In this document: positions 1 to 8,645 of the stretch, piece after piece | How the letters are laid out: each line of letters begins with the position of its first letter | Numbering within the stretch: the first letter of the stretch is position 1 | Assembly: GCA_036378495.1 (NCBI GenBank) | Contig: DASUWI010000004.1 | Coordinates: forward strand, 1-11,124 | Reading direction: 5' to 3' | Origin: JAFALX01 sp036378495 | GTDB taxonomy: Bacteria; Chloroflexota; Dormibacteria; Aeolococcales; Aeolococcaceae | DNA: 11,124 nt | The notes under the pieces: generated by a model | Database searches by the model: none | Told to the model about the DNA's origin: nothing | The model's input: the letters and a program-made list of their open reading frames with translations, nothing else | Translations under genes and position numbers: made by a program

Positions 1-253
1 GCAGCGCGCCGACAAGCCAGCGAAAGTACTGCACGATCACGGGCAGGTCCAGGCCCAGCGAGTGATCGAAGGCGGCCAGCTCCGCTGGAGTGGGAGGACG
101 GCTGAGGCGGCCGCTCAGGATTCCGAAGCCCGGGTCGCCCGGCGCCAGGTGCCCGAGCACGAAGGCGAGCGCGCTGATGCCGAGCCACACCGCGACCAGG
201 GACAGCAGGCGGAGCCGGACGTAGGCGCCGGAGATCCGGGCCGTCCAGCCCAC
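1..253 (-). CDS. ABC transporter permease, DppB/OppB type (N-terminal part, cut by window edge)
   Basis: The first 84 codons of an inner-membrane permease for a peptide-type ABC importer; the rest lies beyond the left edge. The start is a GTG at 251-253 that directly follows the TAA stop of the binding-protein gene (254-256) with no gap, so the two are almost certainly co-transcribed and translationally coupled. The product begins VGWTARISGAYVRLRL, followed by a hydrophobic first membrane helix (about residues 19-37). The loop that follows contains HLAPGDP at about residues 36-42 and then HSLGLDLPVIVQYFRWL at about residues 64-80. This is the usual N-terminal pattern of DppB-like permeases: one helix, a PGDP motif, and LGLD...VQY before the BPD_transp_1 domain. 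The transported substrate cannot be told. I see only a weak purine-rich stretch (GAGTGAG) as ribosome binding site, which fits coupling. Confidence 0.85.
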   Translation of the reverse strand, partial: MGWTARISGAYVRLRLLSLVAVWLGISALAFVLGHLAPGDPGFGILSGRLSRPPTPAELAAFDHSLGLDLPVIVQYFRWLVGAL

Positions 254-1849
254 TTAGCTCACTCGGGACAGCGTCGCCCAGGACTGGCTGACGTCGGAAG
301 GGTGCGGCACGAGCCCCTGGATGTTGGAACGCACACCGAATAGACGGTATACACCGGCGAGCTCGATGAACACCATCGACACGTCGACGATCTGGTGCAT
401 GGCCTGCGCGATATAGCTCCGCGCCTGGTCGTCCGACGGTGAGTTGAGCGCCTTCGCGATGAGGCCGTCGACGCTGCTCCCCGGGGCGAAGATCCCGTAC
501 CCGGGAAAGCCGATCTGCGAGTCGAAGACGCCCGTGGGAAGGAAAGTCGGGTCGGCGTCGTTCTGATTGCCGGTCTCCACGAAGAGGTCGCCGGCGCCAC
601 TGTTCACGACCGCCGAGTAGCTGTCGCTGTCGGGCTCGGTTTTGACGGTGACGCCGATCCCGATCTTCTGCAGCTCCGCTTGCACGAACTCGGAGACTCC
701 TGCGTTCGACGTGGCGTCGGGGAACCCGTTCACGAGAACGAGCTGCAGCGACCTGCCGTTCTTGGCGCGGACGCCCCCGCCTGACTGCGTCCATCCGGCG
801 CCCTCCAGCGACGCCGCCGCCCGCGTGGGATCGTACGAGAAGCCTTTGACGTCGCCGGCGTACTTCCCGAGCACCGCCGGCGGCACCATCGTCTGGGCGC
901 TGGTGCCGAGACCGCTGAAGACGCTGCTCAGAAAGGCCTCCCGGTCGATGCCGGTTTCGAGCGCGAGTCGCACCGCCGGATCGGCGCCGATGTCGTACGG
1001 AGCCTTGCCGCCGATGTTCACGTAGAACGCTGTATAGGCGCCGGTGGGCGCGTGCATGACGCTCACATCCGACCGGTTCTTCAGCGTCCCAACCGCCGGG
1101 CGCGCGACGTCCGCCGCGACGTCGAGCTGCCCCGAGGCGAGTGACAGCGCCCGGGTGTTGTCGTCGGGGATGAACTGGAAGGTGAGGTTCGCCGGTGTCG
1201 CCGCCGTACCCCAGTACGTCTTGCTGCGCGTCACTCGCGCGTGCGTTTGCGGAATGTAGTCGATCCATCGGAACGGTCCGGTGCCAGGCCCCGGGGGACC
1301 CGGTGGCGTGCCCTTCTTCAGGATGCTGAGATATGGGTGAACGCAGGACTCGACGAATCGATAGTTCGTCTGGGTGAGCTTGAACTGCACCGTCTGCGCG
1401 TCGATCACCGATGTCGAATTCCCGCCGAGACCGGTCGGCCCGCTCTGTGCCTGCCCCTGCCGATCGAACGTCCATTTGACATCGTCAGCGGTCAGCGGGC
1501 TACCGTCATGCCACTTGACACCCGGCCTGAGGTGAAAGGTCCACGTGACGCCTTGGCTCTGCTCCCAGCGCGTGGCCAGCATCGGGTTGACGCTGTAATC
1601 GGTGCCGAGGCGGACCAGCGGCTCATAGACGCCGACGTTGAGCGGGTACTGGCCTGTTGAGGATCCTGGTCCGCTCGTGACGTATTCATCCTTCCCCCAC
1701 CCGATGGTGAGGTTCTGATTCGCCGAGAGCTTGGCCCCGGTCGTCGCCGCACCGCACGCGGCCAGGACCATCGGGAGCCCCGGTACTGCAATCCCGGCTG
1801 CGGCGCACAGACGGAGGAACTCGCGCCTGTCCAGGTTGCGTACATCCAC
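254..1849 (-). CDS. ABC transporter substrate-binding lipoprotein, SBP family 5, Tat-exported
   Basis: Extracytoplasmic solute-binding protein of the peptide/nickel (SBP_bac_5) family, about 531 aa, which would deliver a ligand to the permease encoded directly downstream. The N-terminus is a twin-arginine lipoprotein signal: DRREFLRL at residues 7-14, a hydrophobic stretch, then the lipobox LAAC with the acylated Cys at about residue 32. The mature part shows the family signature YEPLVRLG...LATRWE, then WTFHLRPGVKWHDGSPLTA and DDVKWTFDR, and later GTGPF. These are the standard early landmarks of the family, and the length is normal. Start choice: an AGGAGG at 1857-1862 lies 7 nt before the GTG at 1847-1849 but only 1 nt before the ATG at 1853-1855, so I prefer the GTG. 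The frame is open up to a TTG at 1972, but that codon lies inside the -35 box of the probable promoter. The ligand (peptide, opine, sugar or other) cannot be inferred. Confidence 0.9.
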   Translation of the reverse strand: MDVRNLDRREFLRLCAAAGIAVPGLPMVLAACGAATTGAKLSANQNLTIGWGKDEYVTSGPGSSTGQYPLNVGVYEPLVRLGTDYSVNPMLATRWEQSQGVTWTFHLRPGVKWHDGSPLTADDVKWTFDRQGQAQSGPTGLGGNSTSVIDAQTVQFKLTQTNYRFVESCVHPYLSILKKGTPPGPPGPGTGPFRWIDYIPQTHARVTRSKTYWGTAATPANLTFQFIPDDNTRALSLASGQLDVAADVARPAVGTLKNRSDVSVMHAPTGAYTAFYVNIGGKAPYDIGADPAVRLALETGIDREAFLSSVFSGLGTSAQTMVPPAVLGKYAGDVKGFSYDPTRAAASLEGAGWTQSGGGVRAKNGRSLQLVLVNGFPDATSNAGVSEFVQAELQKIGIGVTVKTEPDSDSYSAVVNSGAGDLFVETGNQNDADPTFLPTGVFDSQIGFPGYGIFAPGSSVDGLIAKALNSPSDDQARSYIAQAMHQIVDVSMVFIELAGVYRLFGVRSNIQGLVPHPSDVSQSWATLSRVS

Positions 1850-1856
1850 ACCCATT

Positions 1857-1862
1857 CCTCCT
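1857..1862 (-). promoter_or_regulatory. Ribosome binding site of the SBP gene (decides the start)
   Basis: AGGAGG on the minus strand. It is 7 nt from the GTG at 1847-1849 (ideal) and 1 nt from the ATG at 1853-1855 (too close). It therefore argues for the GTG start, although the two alternatives differ by only two residues. Confidence 0.7.
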
Positions 1863-1943
1863 GATGCCTGGCCTCGCCTCGAGCAGCCTTCCCGGGCCGC
1901 GCCTGGACCGAAGGGCGGAGATCTCCCCGCGCCATGGTGCGCC

Positions 1944-1972
1944 ATTCTCGGCGCGCCCATTGGCACTGTCAA
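1944..1972 (-). promoter_or_regulatory. Sigma70-like promoter of the SBP-permease operon
   Basis: On the minus strand a perfect TTGACA (-35, 1967-1972) is followed after exactly 17 nt by GAGAAT (-10, 1944-1949, 4 of 6 matches to TATAAT). The expected transcription start is near 1937, leaving an untranslated leader of roughly 85-90 nt before the GTG start. The leader contains a 10-bp palindrome GGAGATCTCC at 1917-1926 that could be an operator, although such palindromes also arise by chance. Seen in sequence; activity is inferred. Confidence 0.55.
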
Positions 1973-2009
1973 TACGCCGGCGACGTGTCAACACCGGCGC
2001 CAAGCCCTT

Positions 2010-2052
2010 GGACGCCGGCGGAAGTGGCGCGGACCCTCCCGCTCTGGCGTCC
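2010..2052 (-). terminator. Imperfect hairpin downstream of pccB, possible terminator
   Basis: In the roughly 260-nt gap between the pccB stop and the SBP start, GGACGCC (2010-2016) pairs with GGCGTCC (2046-2052). An inner GCGG (2018-2021) pairs with CCGC (2039-2042). No run of T follows on the minus strand, so classical intrinsic termination is doubtful. Its place, about 60 nt after the pccB stop and before the SBP promoter, fits an operon boundary. The rest of the gap holds the SBP promoter and leader and no gene that I can support. Confidence 0.3.
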
Positions 2053-2109
2053 GAACGCTAAGCGGTACCTCACGGCGCGCGGACGACGCGCTCGCATTGG
2101 GGCTGTGTT

Positions 2110-3792
<1,683 letters not shown>

Positions 3793-3832
3793 CGGCCTCA
3801 GGCTACCAGGCGCGCACACCGTGGACGCAAGC

Positions 3833-5403
<1,571 letters not shown>

Positions 5404-5407
<4 letters not shown>

Positions 5408-5835
5408 GACTTCGCTGCCGTGGCCTCCGGAGCGGGCTGGCACAGCTCGGTGAGCACGCCGTACGCCGCCGATGGGTGCAGGAACGCGACCAGCCGTCCC
5501 GCCGCACCTGCGCGTGGACAGGTGTCGAGGAGACGCAACCCGAGACCGGCGAAACGGTCGAGGCTCTCCTGCACATCGTCGACCGCGTACGCGACGTGGT
5601 GCAGCCCACCGCCACGTTTGGCCAGGAAGTTGGCGATCTTCGAATCGGGACGCGTGCTTCCCAACAGCTCGATGCGTGATCCGCCAACCTGGAACATGAC
5701 CGCCTCGATGCCGTCCTGCTCCACGCGATCGCGATGCGCAGGCCGTGTATCGGTGAGACGCTCGTACTCGGCCACCGCTGCATCGAGGTCGGAGACGGCG
5801 ATCGCGACGTGGTCGATTCCCGTGAACGAAGCCAT
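5404..5835 (-). CDS. mce: Methylmalonyl-CoA epimerase (VOC family)
   Basis: Cytoplasmic metalloenzyme of the glyoxalase/VOC superfamily, 143 aa, the normal length. It interconverts the S and R forms of methylmalonyl-CoA, linking PccB output to Mcm input. The two beta-alpha-beta-beta-beta modules start at IDHVAIAVSDLD (7-18) and LHHVAYAVDDVQ (78-89). Likely metal ligands are His9, His80 and Glu130 (in VLTEL); Glu56 in RIELLGS lies where a further ligand or catalytic residue is found in the family. The 50-residue spacing from His80 to Glu130 equals that of the Propionibacterium epimerase. First gene of the operon; the mcm GTG overlaps its TGA. The ATG at 5833-5835 has only a weak GGGTGG in front and a -10-like TATACT 9 nt upstream, so the mRNA may be leaderless. 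An in-frame GTG at 5839-5841 is a less likely start. Confidence 0.93.
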
Positions 5836-5844
5836 CGCCACCCG

Positions 5845-5850
5845 AGTATA
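5845..5850 (-). promoter_or_regulatory. -10 element of the mce-mcm-pccB operon (leaderless promoter)
   Basis: TATACT on the minus strand (5 of 6 matches to TATAAT, and fits TANNNT) ends 9 nt before the mce ATG. A start of transcription 6-8 nt after the -10 would fall practically on the ATG, as in the leaderless genes common in actinobacteria and related phyla. A TTGCAG lies 21 nt upstream of it, too far for a standard -35 box. Seen in sequence; promoter function is inferred. Confidence 0.5.
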
Positions 5851-5928
5851 GGCAGCCGCAGTTTGACGGGGCTGCAACGATCCGTCCCGCTGAACGACCC
5901 GGCGTGCACCCCCGCCTACGCTTGGCCG

Positions 5929-7212
5929 GTGCGCACGCGCCGGCTGATCCTCGGCGGGCTCCTCGTTTTCACGCTGGTGTTCGCCGTGTTCGCGCTGGAG
6001 CACATGCTGCCACCGCAGCCGTATGGCCTCGCCGATGACTGGCGCGTGTTCTACGCGGCCGCGTCGGTGGTGCAGCACGGCGGCAACCCGTACGACGCAT
6101 CGACGATGCACGCCGCCGAGCAGGCAGCGCAGCACTACCAGCATGTGCAGCCCTCGCTCGACGACTTCACCGACCTTCCCGTGGTGGCGCTCATGCTCCG
6201 CGCCGTCACGTGGCTGCCGTTCTGGTCGAGCTACATCCTGTTCACCGTCGTCGGCGTGGTGATCGCCGCTGCCGCGCTGATCGTCTGGATTCGCGATGCG
6301 GGCTGGCGTCGTGGTGGGCTCTGGGTGCTCGGCGCGATGTGCTCGTGGCCCATGCTGCTGGGGTTCTTCTCCGGGCAGTTCGACGCCCTGCTGCTCGGCG
6401 CCGCGGTCGCAGCCGTGGTCTTGATGCGCCGCAACAGGCCGCTTGCCGCCGGACTCTGCATGGCCGCGGTGCTGCTCAAGCCGCACCTGCTGTGGCCGCT
6501 GCCGCTCCTCCTCTTCGCGGTCTGGCTGCCCGATCCACACCGCGCCTGGCGCTTCGCCGGCGCCGCTGGCGCGGTGCTCGCCGGCGGCGCCGCCGCCGGC
6601 TTCCTTCTGGTGCCCAACTCCTCAGGGTTCATCGGCCACCTGCTCGGCTTCGGCTCGCGCGTGGGATCGGTGCAGCCGGATCTCGCCGGGCTGCCGGGGA
6701 TGGTGCTGCACCTGCCCGGCGGGCCGGCGATCAGCGCTGCCCTCGCCATCGTCGGGGTGGCGGCGGTCCTGGCGCTGGCCGCGGCATGCGTCGGGTATCG
6801 CCCGCTGCGCCGCCTGGGGGCGGAGCACCGCGCGCTGGTCCCCCTCGCCGGCCTGGCGCTGTGGCTGGCACTGACGCCCTATGCGCACCCCAACGACGAC
6901 GTGCTGCTCTTCCCGCTCCTGGCACTGCTGATGGGCCGCGACGCACGTGAGCTCGGCGGTTCGCTCCTCACCGGCGCCGCCCTCGCATCGATGGCGATCC
7001 TGCCCACGATCTGGCCGTTCCATGTGCTCACGGTGCCGGTGACACCGGTTGCGGTCTCGCTCACCGCCGCGGCCGCGCTCGCACGGCTGCGTTCGCTGCT
7101 GCGCCCTGTGGTCGCCGGCTCAGCCGGGGAGGGCGAGCGGGGTGGGCGGATCGGTGGCGTAGTCGTAGAAGCCGCGCCCGCTCTTGCGGCCGAGCCGGCC
7201 GGCCGCCACTAG
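5929..7212 (+). CDS. GT87/DUF2029-like polyprenyl-phosphate-dependent membrane glycosyltransferase
   Basis: Multi-spanning inner-membrane protein, 427 aa, the only plus-strand gene here. It matches the DUF2029/GT87 pattern of GT-C fold enzymes (the family includes mycobacterial alpha-mannosyltransferases using polyprenyl-phosphate sugars). Residues 7-23 form a first helix, followed by a periplasmic loop with DDWRVFYAAASVV (36-48) and GGNPYD (51-56), the family's acidic first-loop signature. About eight to ten more hydrophobic segments follow, for example at 102-121, 131-147, 153-166, 187-200, 207-228, 266-287, 302-317 and 345-361. KPHLLWPLPLLLF (184-196) resembles the conserved Lys-Pro motif before a helix. 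Start: GTG at 5929-5931 just before the first helix, with no clear ribosome binding site. The last 31 residues are antisense to the dehydrogenase gene 3' end and look unconserved. Donor and acceptor sugars are unknown. Confidence 0.8.
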   Translation: MRTRRLILGGLLVFTLVFAVFALEHMLPPQPYGLADDWRVFYAAASVVQHGGNPYDASTMHAAEQAAQHYQHVQPSLDDFTDLPVVALMLRAVTWLPFWSSYILFTVVGVVIAAAALIVWIRDAGWRRGGLWVLGAMCSWPMLLGFFSGQFDALLLGAAVAAVVLMRRNRPLAAGLCMAAVLLKPHLLWPLPLLLFAVWLPDPHRAWRFAGAAGAVLAGGAAAGFLLVPNSSGFIGHLLGFGSRVGSVQPDLAGLPGMVLHLPGGPAISAALAIVGVAAVLALAAACVGYRPLRRLGAEHRALVPLAGLALWLALTPYAHPNDDVLLFPLLALLMGRDARELGGSLLTGAALASMAILPTIWPFHVLTVPVTPVAVSLTAAAALARLRSLLRPVVAGSAGEGERGGRIGGVVVEAAPALAAEPAGRH

Positions 7213-7998
7213 GCGCTCCAGCACCGCGACGGTCGCCTCGTCACCGGGCTCGCGCTCGCGCGTCATGCGGTCACGACGCACGCCGAGCACGGTGTCCAGC
7301 CCGGAGAAGTCGGCGAGCTCGAACGGCCCCATCGGCCAGTTGAGGCCGGTGCGCACCGCGGTGTCGATGTCCTCCGCTGTTGCGACGGCATCGGCCAGAA
7401 GCGTGAACGCCTCCCGCGACGCGGCGCCGAGGATGCGATTGACGATGAGCCCATCGATCTCGCGTTCGACGACGATCGCCGTGCGGCCCATGCGCCGCGC
7501 CCAGCCGAGCGCGCGCATCACGGTGTCGTCGCTCGTCTGCGGTCCCCGGCCCACCTCGCACATGTCCATCACGAGCACCGGATGGAAGAAGTGCATGTTG
7601 CAGCAGAGCTCGGGACGCGTGGTGGCGCCGGCGAGACGGGACACCACGATGTTGCTCGAGTTGGTCGCGATCCCGGCGTCCGCGGGGAGTGCGCGATCCA
7701 GCGCGGCGAAGACCTCGACCTTGACGTCCACGTCCTCGACCACGGCCTCGATGGCCCAGGCCGCATCGGCGGCGGCCGCTGTCAGATCGGAGCTCGCTGT
7801 GACCCGCTCGAGGGCCGCCTCCGCCTGCTCCGGCTCGAGCTTGCCCCGCTCCACGCGCCGCTCCAGCCTCTGACGGTTGCCGGCCATGGCGCGCCGCAGC
7901 TGCGCCTCGGACACGTCGACCAGCGACACGGCAACACCGTGCAGCGCAGCCTGGAGCGCGATCTGCGCTCCCATGGTGCCCGCCCCGACGACGAGCAA
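7120..7998 (-). CDS. 3-hydroxyacyl-CoA dehydrogenase (3-hydroxybutyryl-CoA dehydrogenase family)
   Basis: NAD(P)-dependent oxidoreductase, 292 aa, about the normal length for single-function enzymes. It interconverts 3-hydroxyacyl-CoA and 3-oxoacyl-CoA in fatty-acid or butyrate-type metabolism. The Rossmann glycine motif GAGTMG is at 5-10, with the acidic strand end at Asp28 (VSLVDVS). Catalytic residues match human HADH by spacing: Ser115 in ATNSSN, His136 in NMHFFHP, Glu148 in CEVG, and Asn187 in GLIVNR. The usual FFNP reads FFHP here, a variant seen in some relatives. The helical C-terminal domain has WPMGPFELADFSGLD (221-235) and ends in GRKSGRGFYDY. The start is unusual: the only standard start codon after the upstream in-frame TAG (8023-8025) is the TTG at 7996-7998, leaving just three residues after the initiator before the glycine motif. 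It follows the SCP2 gene by 24 nt. Confidence 0.88.
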   Translation of the reverse strand: MLVVGAGTMGAQIALQAALHGVAVSLVDVSEAQLRRAMAGNRQRLERRVERGKLEPEQAEAALERVTASSDLTAAAADAAWAIEAVVEDVDVKVEVFAALDRALPADAGIATNSSNIVVSRLAGATTRPELCCNMHFFHPVLVMDMCEVGRGPQTSDDTVMRALGWARRMGRTAIVVEREIDGLIVNRILGAASREAFTLLADAVATAEDIDTAVRTGLNWPMGPFELADFSGLDTVLGVRRDRMTREREPGDEATVAVLERLVAAGRLGRKSGRGFYDYATDPPTPLALPG

Positions 7999-8022
7999 CC
8001 GTTCTTGTGTCGTTTCCGTGCC

Positions 8023-8457
8023 CTACTCTTCGTCCGGCCACTTCACCGGGACGCGCGTCGTGCACTCGGTGAGCTCCTGCGAGGCCTTGGTGTAGCGCAC
8101 GATCGTCGGGAAATTGCCGCGCAGCTTGAGCTGCCCGAGCATGATCCCCTTGGTGGCGTCGAGCTTCTTCTGGGCCACCTTCTTCCAGCGCGAGTAGGAA
8201 CCCGTGATCACGAAGTCGGCCTTCTCGGCCTCCGCGCGGCTCACGATCTTCACGTCGCGCGCCTCGCCGTGCCAGAGATCCATGAAGATGCCGTTGTCGT
8301 CGGGCACGTTCTTGTCGGGCTCGGCGAGCACGACGAGACCGACCGTGCCCTCCCATCCCTTGGCCGCCTGTTTGTAGACCGGCGATTTGTTGATCTCGTC
8401 CTTGAACGCCTGCGCCCACTCCGGGCTGTAGGCCTCGTACGCCACGACGTCTGCCAC
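8023..8457 (-). CDS. SCP2 sterol-binding-fold lipid-binding protein
   Basis: Small soluble protein, 144 aa, resembling the bacterial SCP2-like (sterol carrier protein 2) family, which binds lipids or acyl-CoAs in a hydrophobic tunnel. Recognisable elements are the N-terminal helix EWAQAFKDEINKSPVYKQAA followed by GWEG, then the strand IFMDLWHGEARDVKIV, then ADFVITGSYSRWKKV, KGIMLGQLKLRGNF and a final helix RYTKASQELTECT. This is the family order: alpha helix, five-strand sheet carrying D-x-W-H-G, and the GxLKLxGN helix. The start is the GTG at 8455-8457 with AGGAGG 8 nt upstream. It sits 24 nt before the 3-hydroxyacyl-CoA dehydrogenase gene, so the two are probably one transcript. No catalytic activity is expected; a role as acyl-CoA or lipid carrier is inferred from fold and neighbour. 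Confidence 0.82.
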   Translation of the reverse strand: MADVVAYEAYSPEWAQAFKDEINKSPVYKQAAKGWEGTVGLVVLAEPDKNVPDDNGIFMDLWHGEARDVKIVSRAEAEKADFVITGSYSRWKKVAQKKLDATKGIMLGQLKLRGNFPTIVRYTKASQELTECTTRVPVKWPDEE

Positions 8458-8465
8458 CGCTGGCA

Positions 8466-8471
8466 CCTCCT
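8466..8471 (-). promoter_or_regulatory. Ribosome binding site of the SCP2-like gene (decides the start)
   Basis: AGGAGG on the minus strand, 8 nt before the GTG at 8455-8457. The frame stays open another 81 nt upstream, but this site fixes the start within the conserved length. Confidence 0.75.
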
Positions 8472-8551
8472 GTGTTGACCGTGTGCGGCGCAACGGGCGG
8501 CCCCACACACCGACAGTGTGCCGCGCGGACGAGCGCATACGCCACCGGGTG

Positions 8552-8586
8552 CGCGATCGCGATTGAATCGCCGGGGCGGCGATCGC
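8552..8586. promoter_or_regulatory. Cluster of three adjacent palindromes upstream of the SCP2-dehydrogenase unit
   Basis: Three dyads stand side by side: CGCGATCGCG (8552-8561), GCGATTGAATCGC (8559-8571, odd centre at 8565) and GCGATCGC (8579-8586). They lie about 95-130 nt upstream of the SCP2-like start, in a 188-nt gap with no gene. The arrangement looks like a multi-site operator, but no regulator is known for it and I cannot place a convincing -35/-10 pair next to it. Confidence 0.35.
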
Positions 8587-8612
8587 TGTGGCCGACCATT
8601 CTGCCGGCGGCT

Positions 8613-8638
8613 GCGGGAGCGGTCACGCCCGCTCCCGC
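8613..8638 (-). terminator. GC-rich hairpin after the methyltransferase gene
   Basis: A perfect 10-bp stem, GCGGGAGCGG (8613-8622) with CCGCTCCCGC (8629-8638), closes a 6-nt loop. It begins 7 nt after the methyltransferase TGA in the direction of transcription. No T-run follows on the minus strand, so it would be a tract-less terminator of the kind proposed for GC-rich bacteria, or an mRNA 3'-end stabiliser. Confidence 0.55.
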
Positions 8639-8645
8639 GCCACCC

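Noticed and set aside
62..343. Plus-strand 93-codon frame at the left edge
   Set aside because: It is antisense to the permease start and the SBP 3' end, and has a biased composition with no recognisable domain.
1917..1926. Palindrome GGAGATCTCC in the leader of the SBP gene, a possible operator
   Set aside because: A 10-bp palindrome is expected about once per kb by chance; it has no second copy nearby and no extended symmetry.
5917..5922. TACGCT 6 nt before the glycosyltransferase GTG as a leaderless -10 box
   Set aside because: It fits TANNNT only loosely and no -35 box is correctly spaced. The TTGACG at 5863-5868 has no -10 at 16-18 nt. Too weak to annotate.
6580..6600. Perfect 9-bp inverted repeat (GCCGGCGGC / GCCGCCGGC) with a 3-nt loop
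   Set aside because: It lies in the glycosyltransferase gene and is explained by a run of Ala and Gly codons in a membrane helix.
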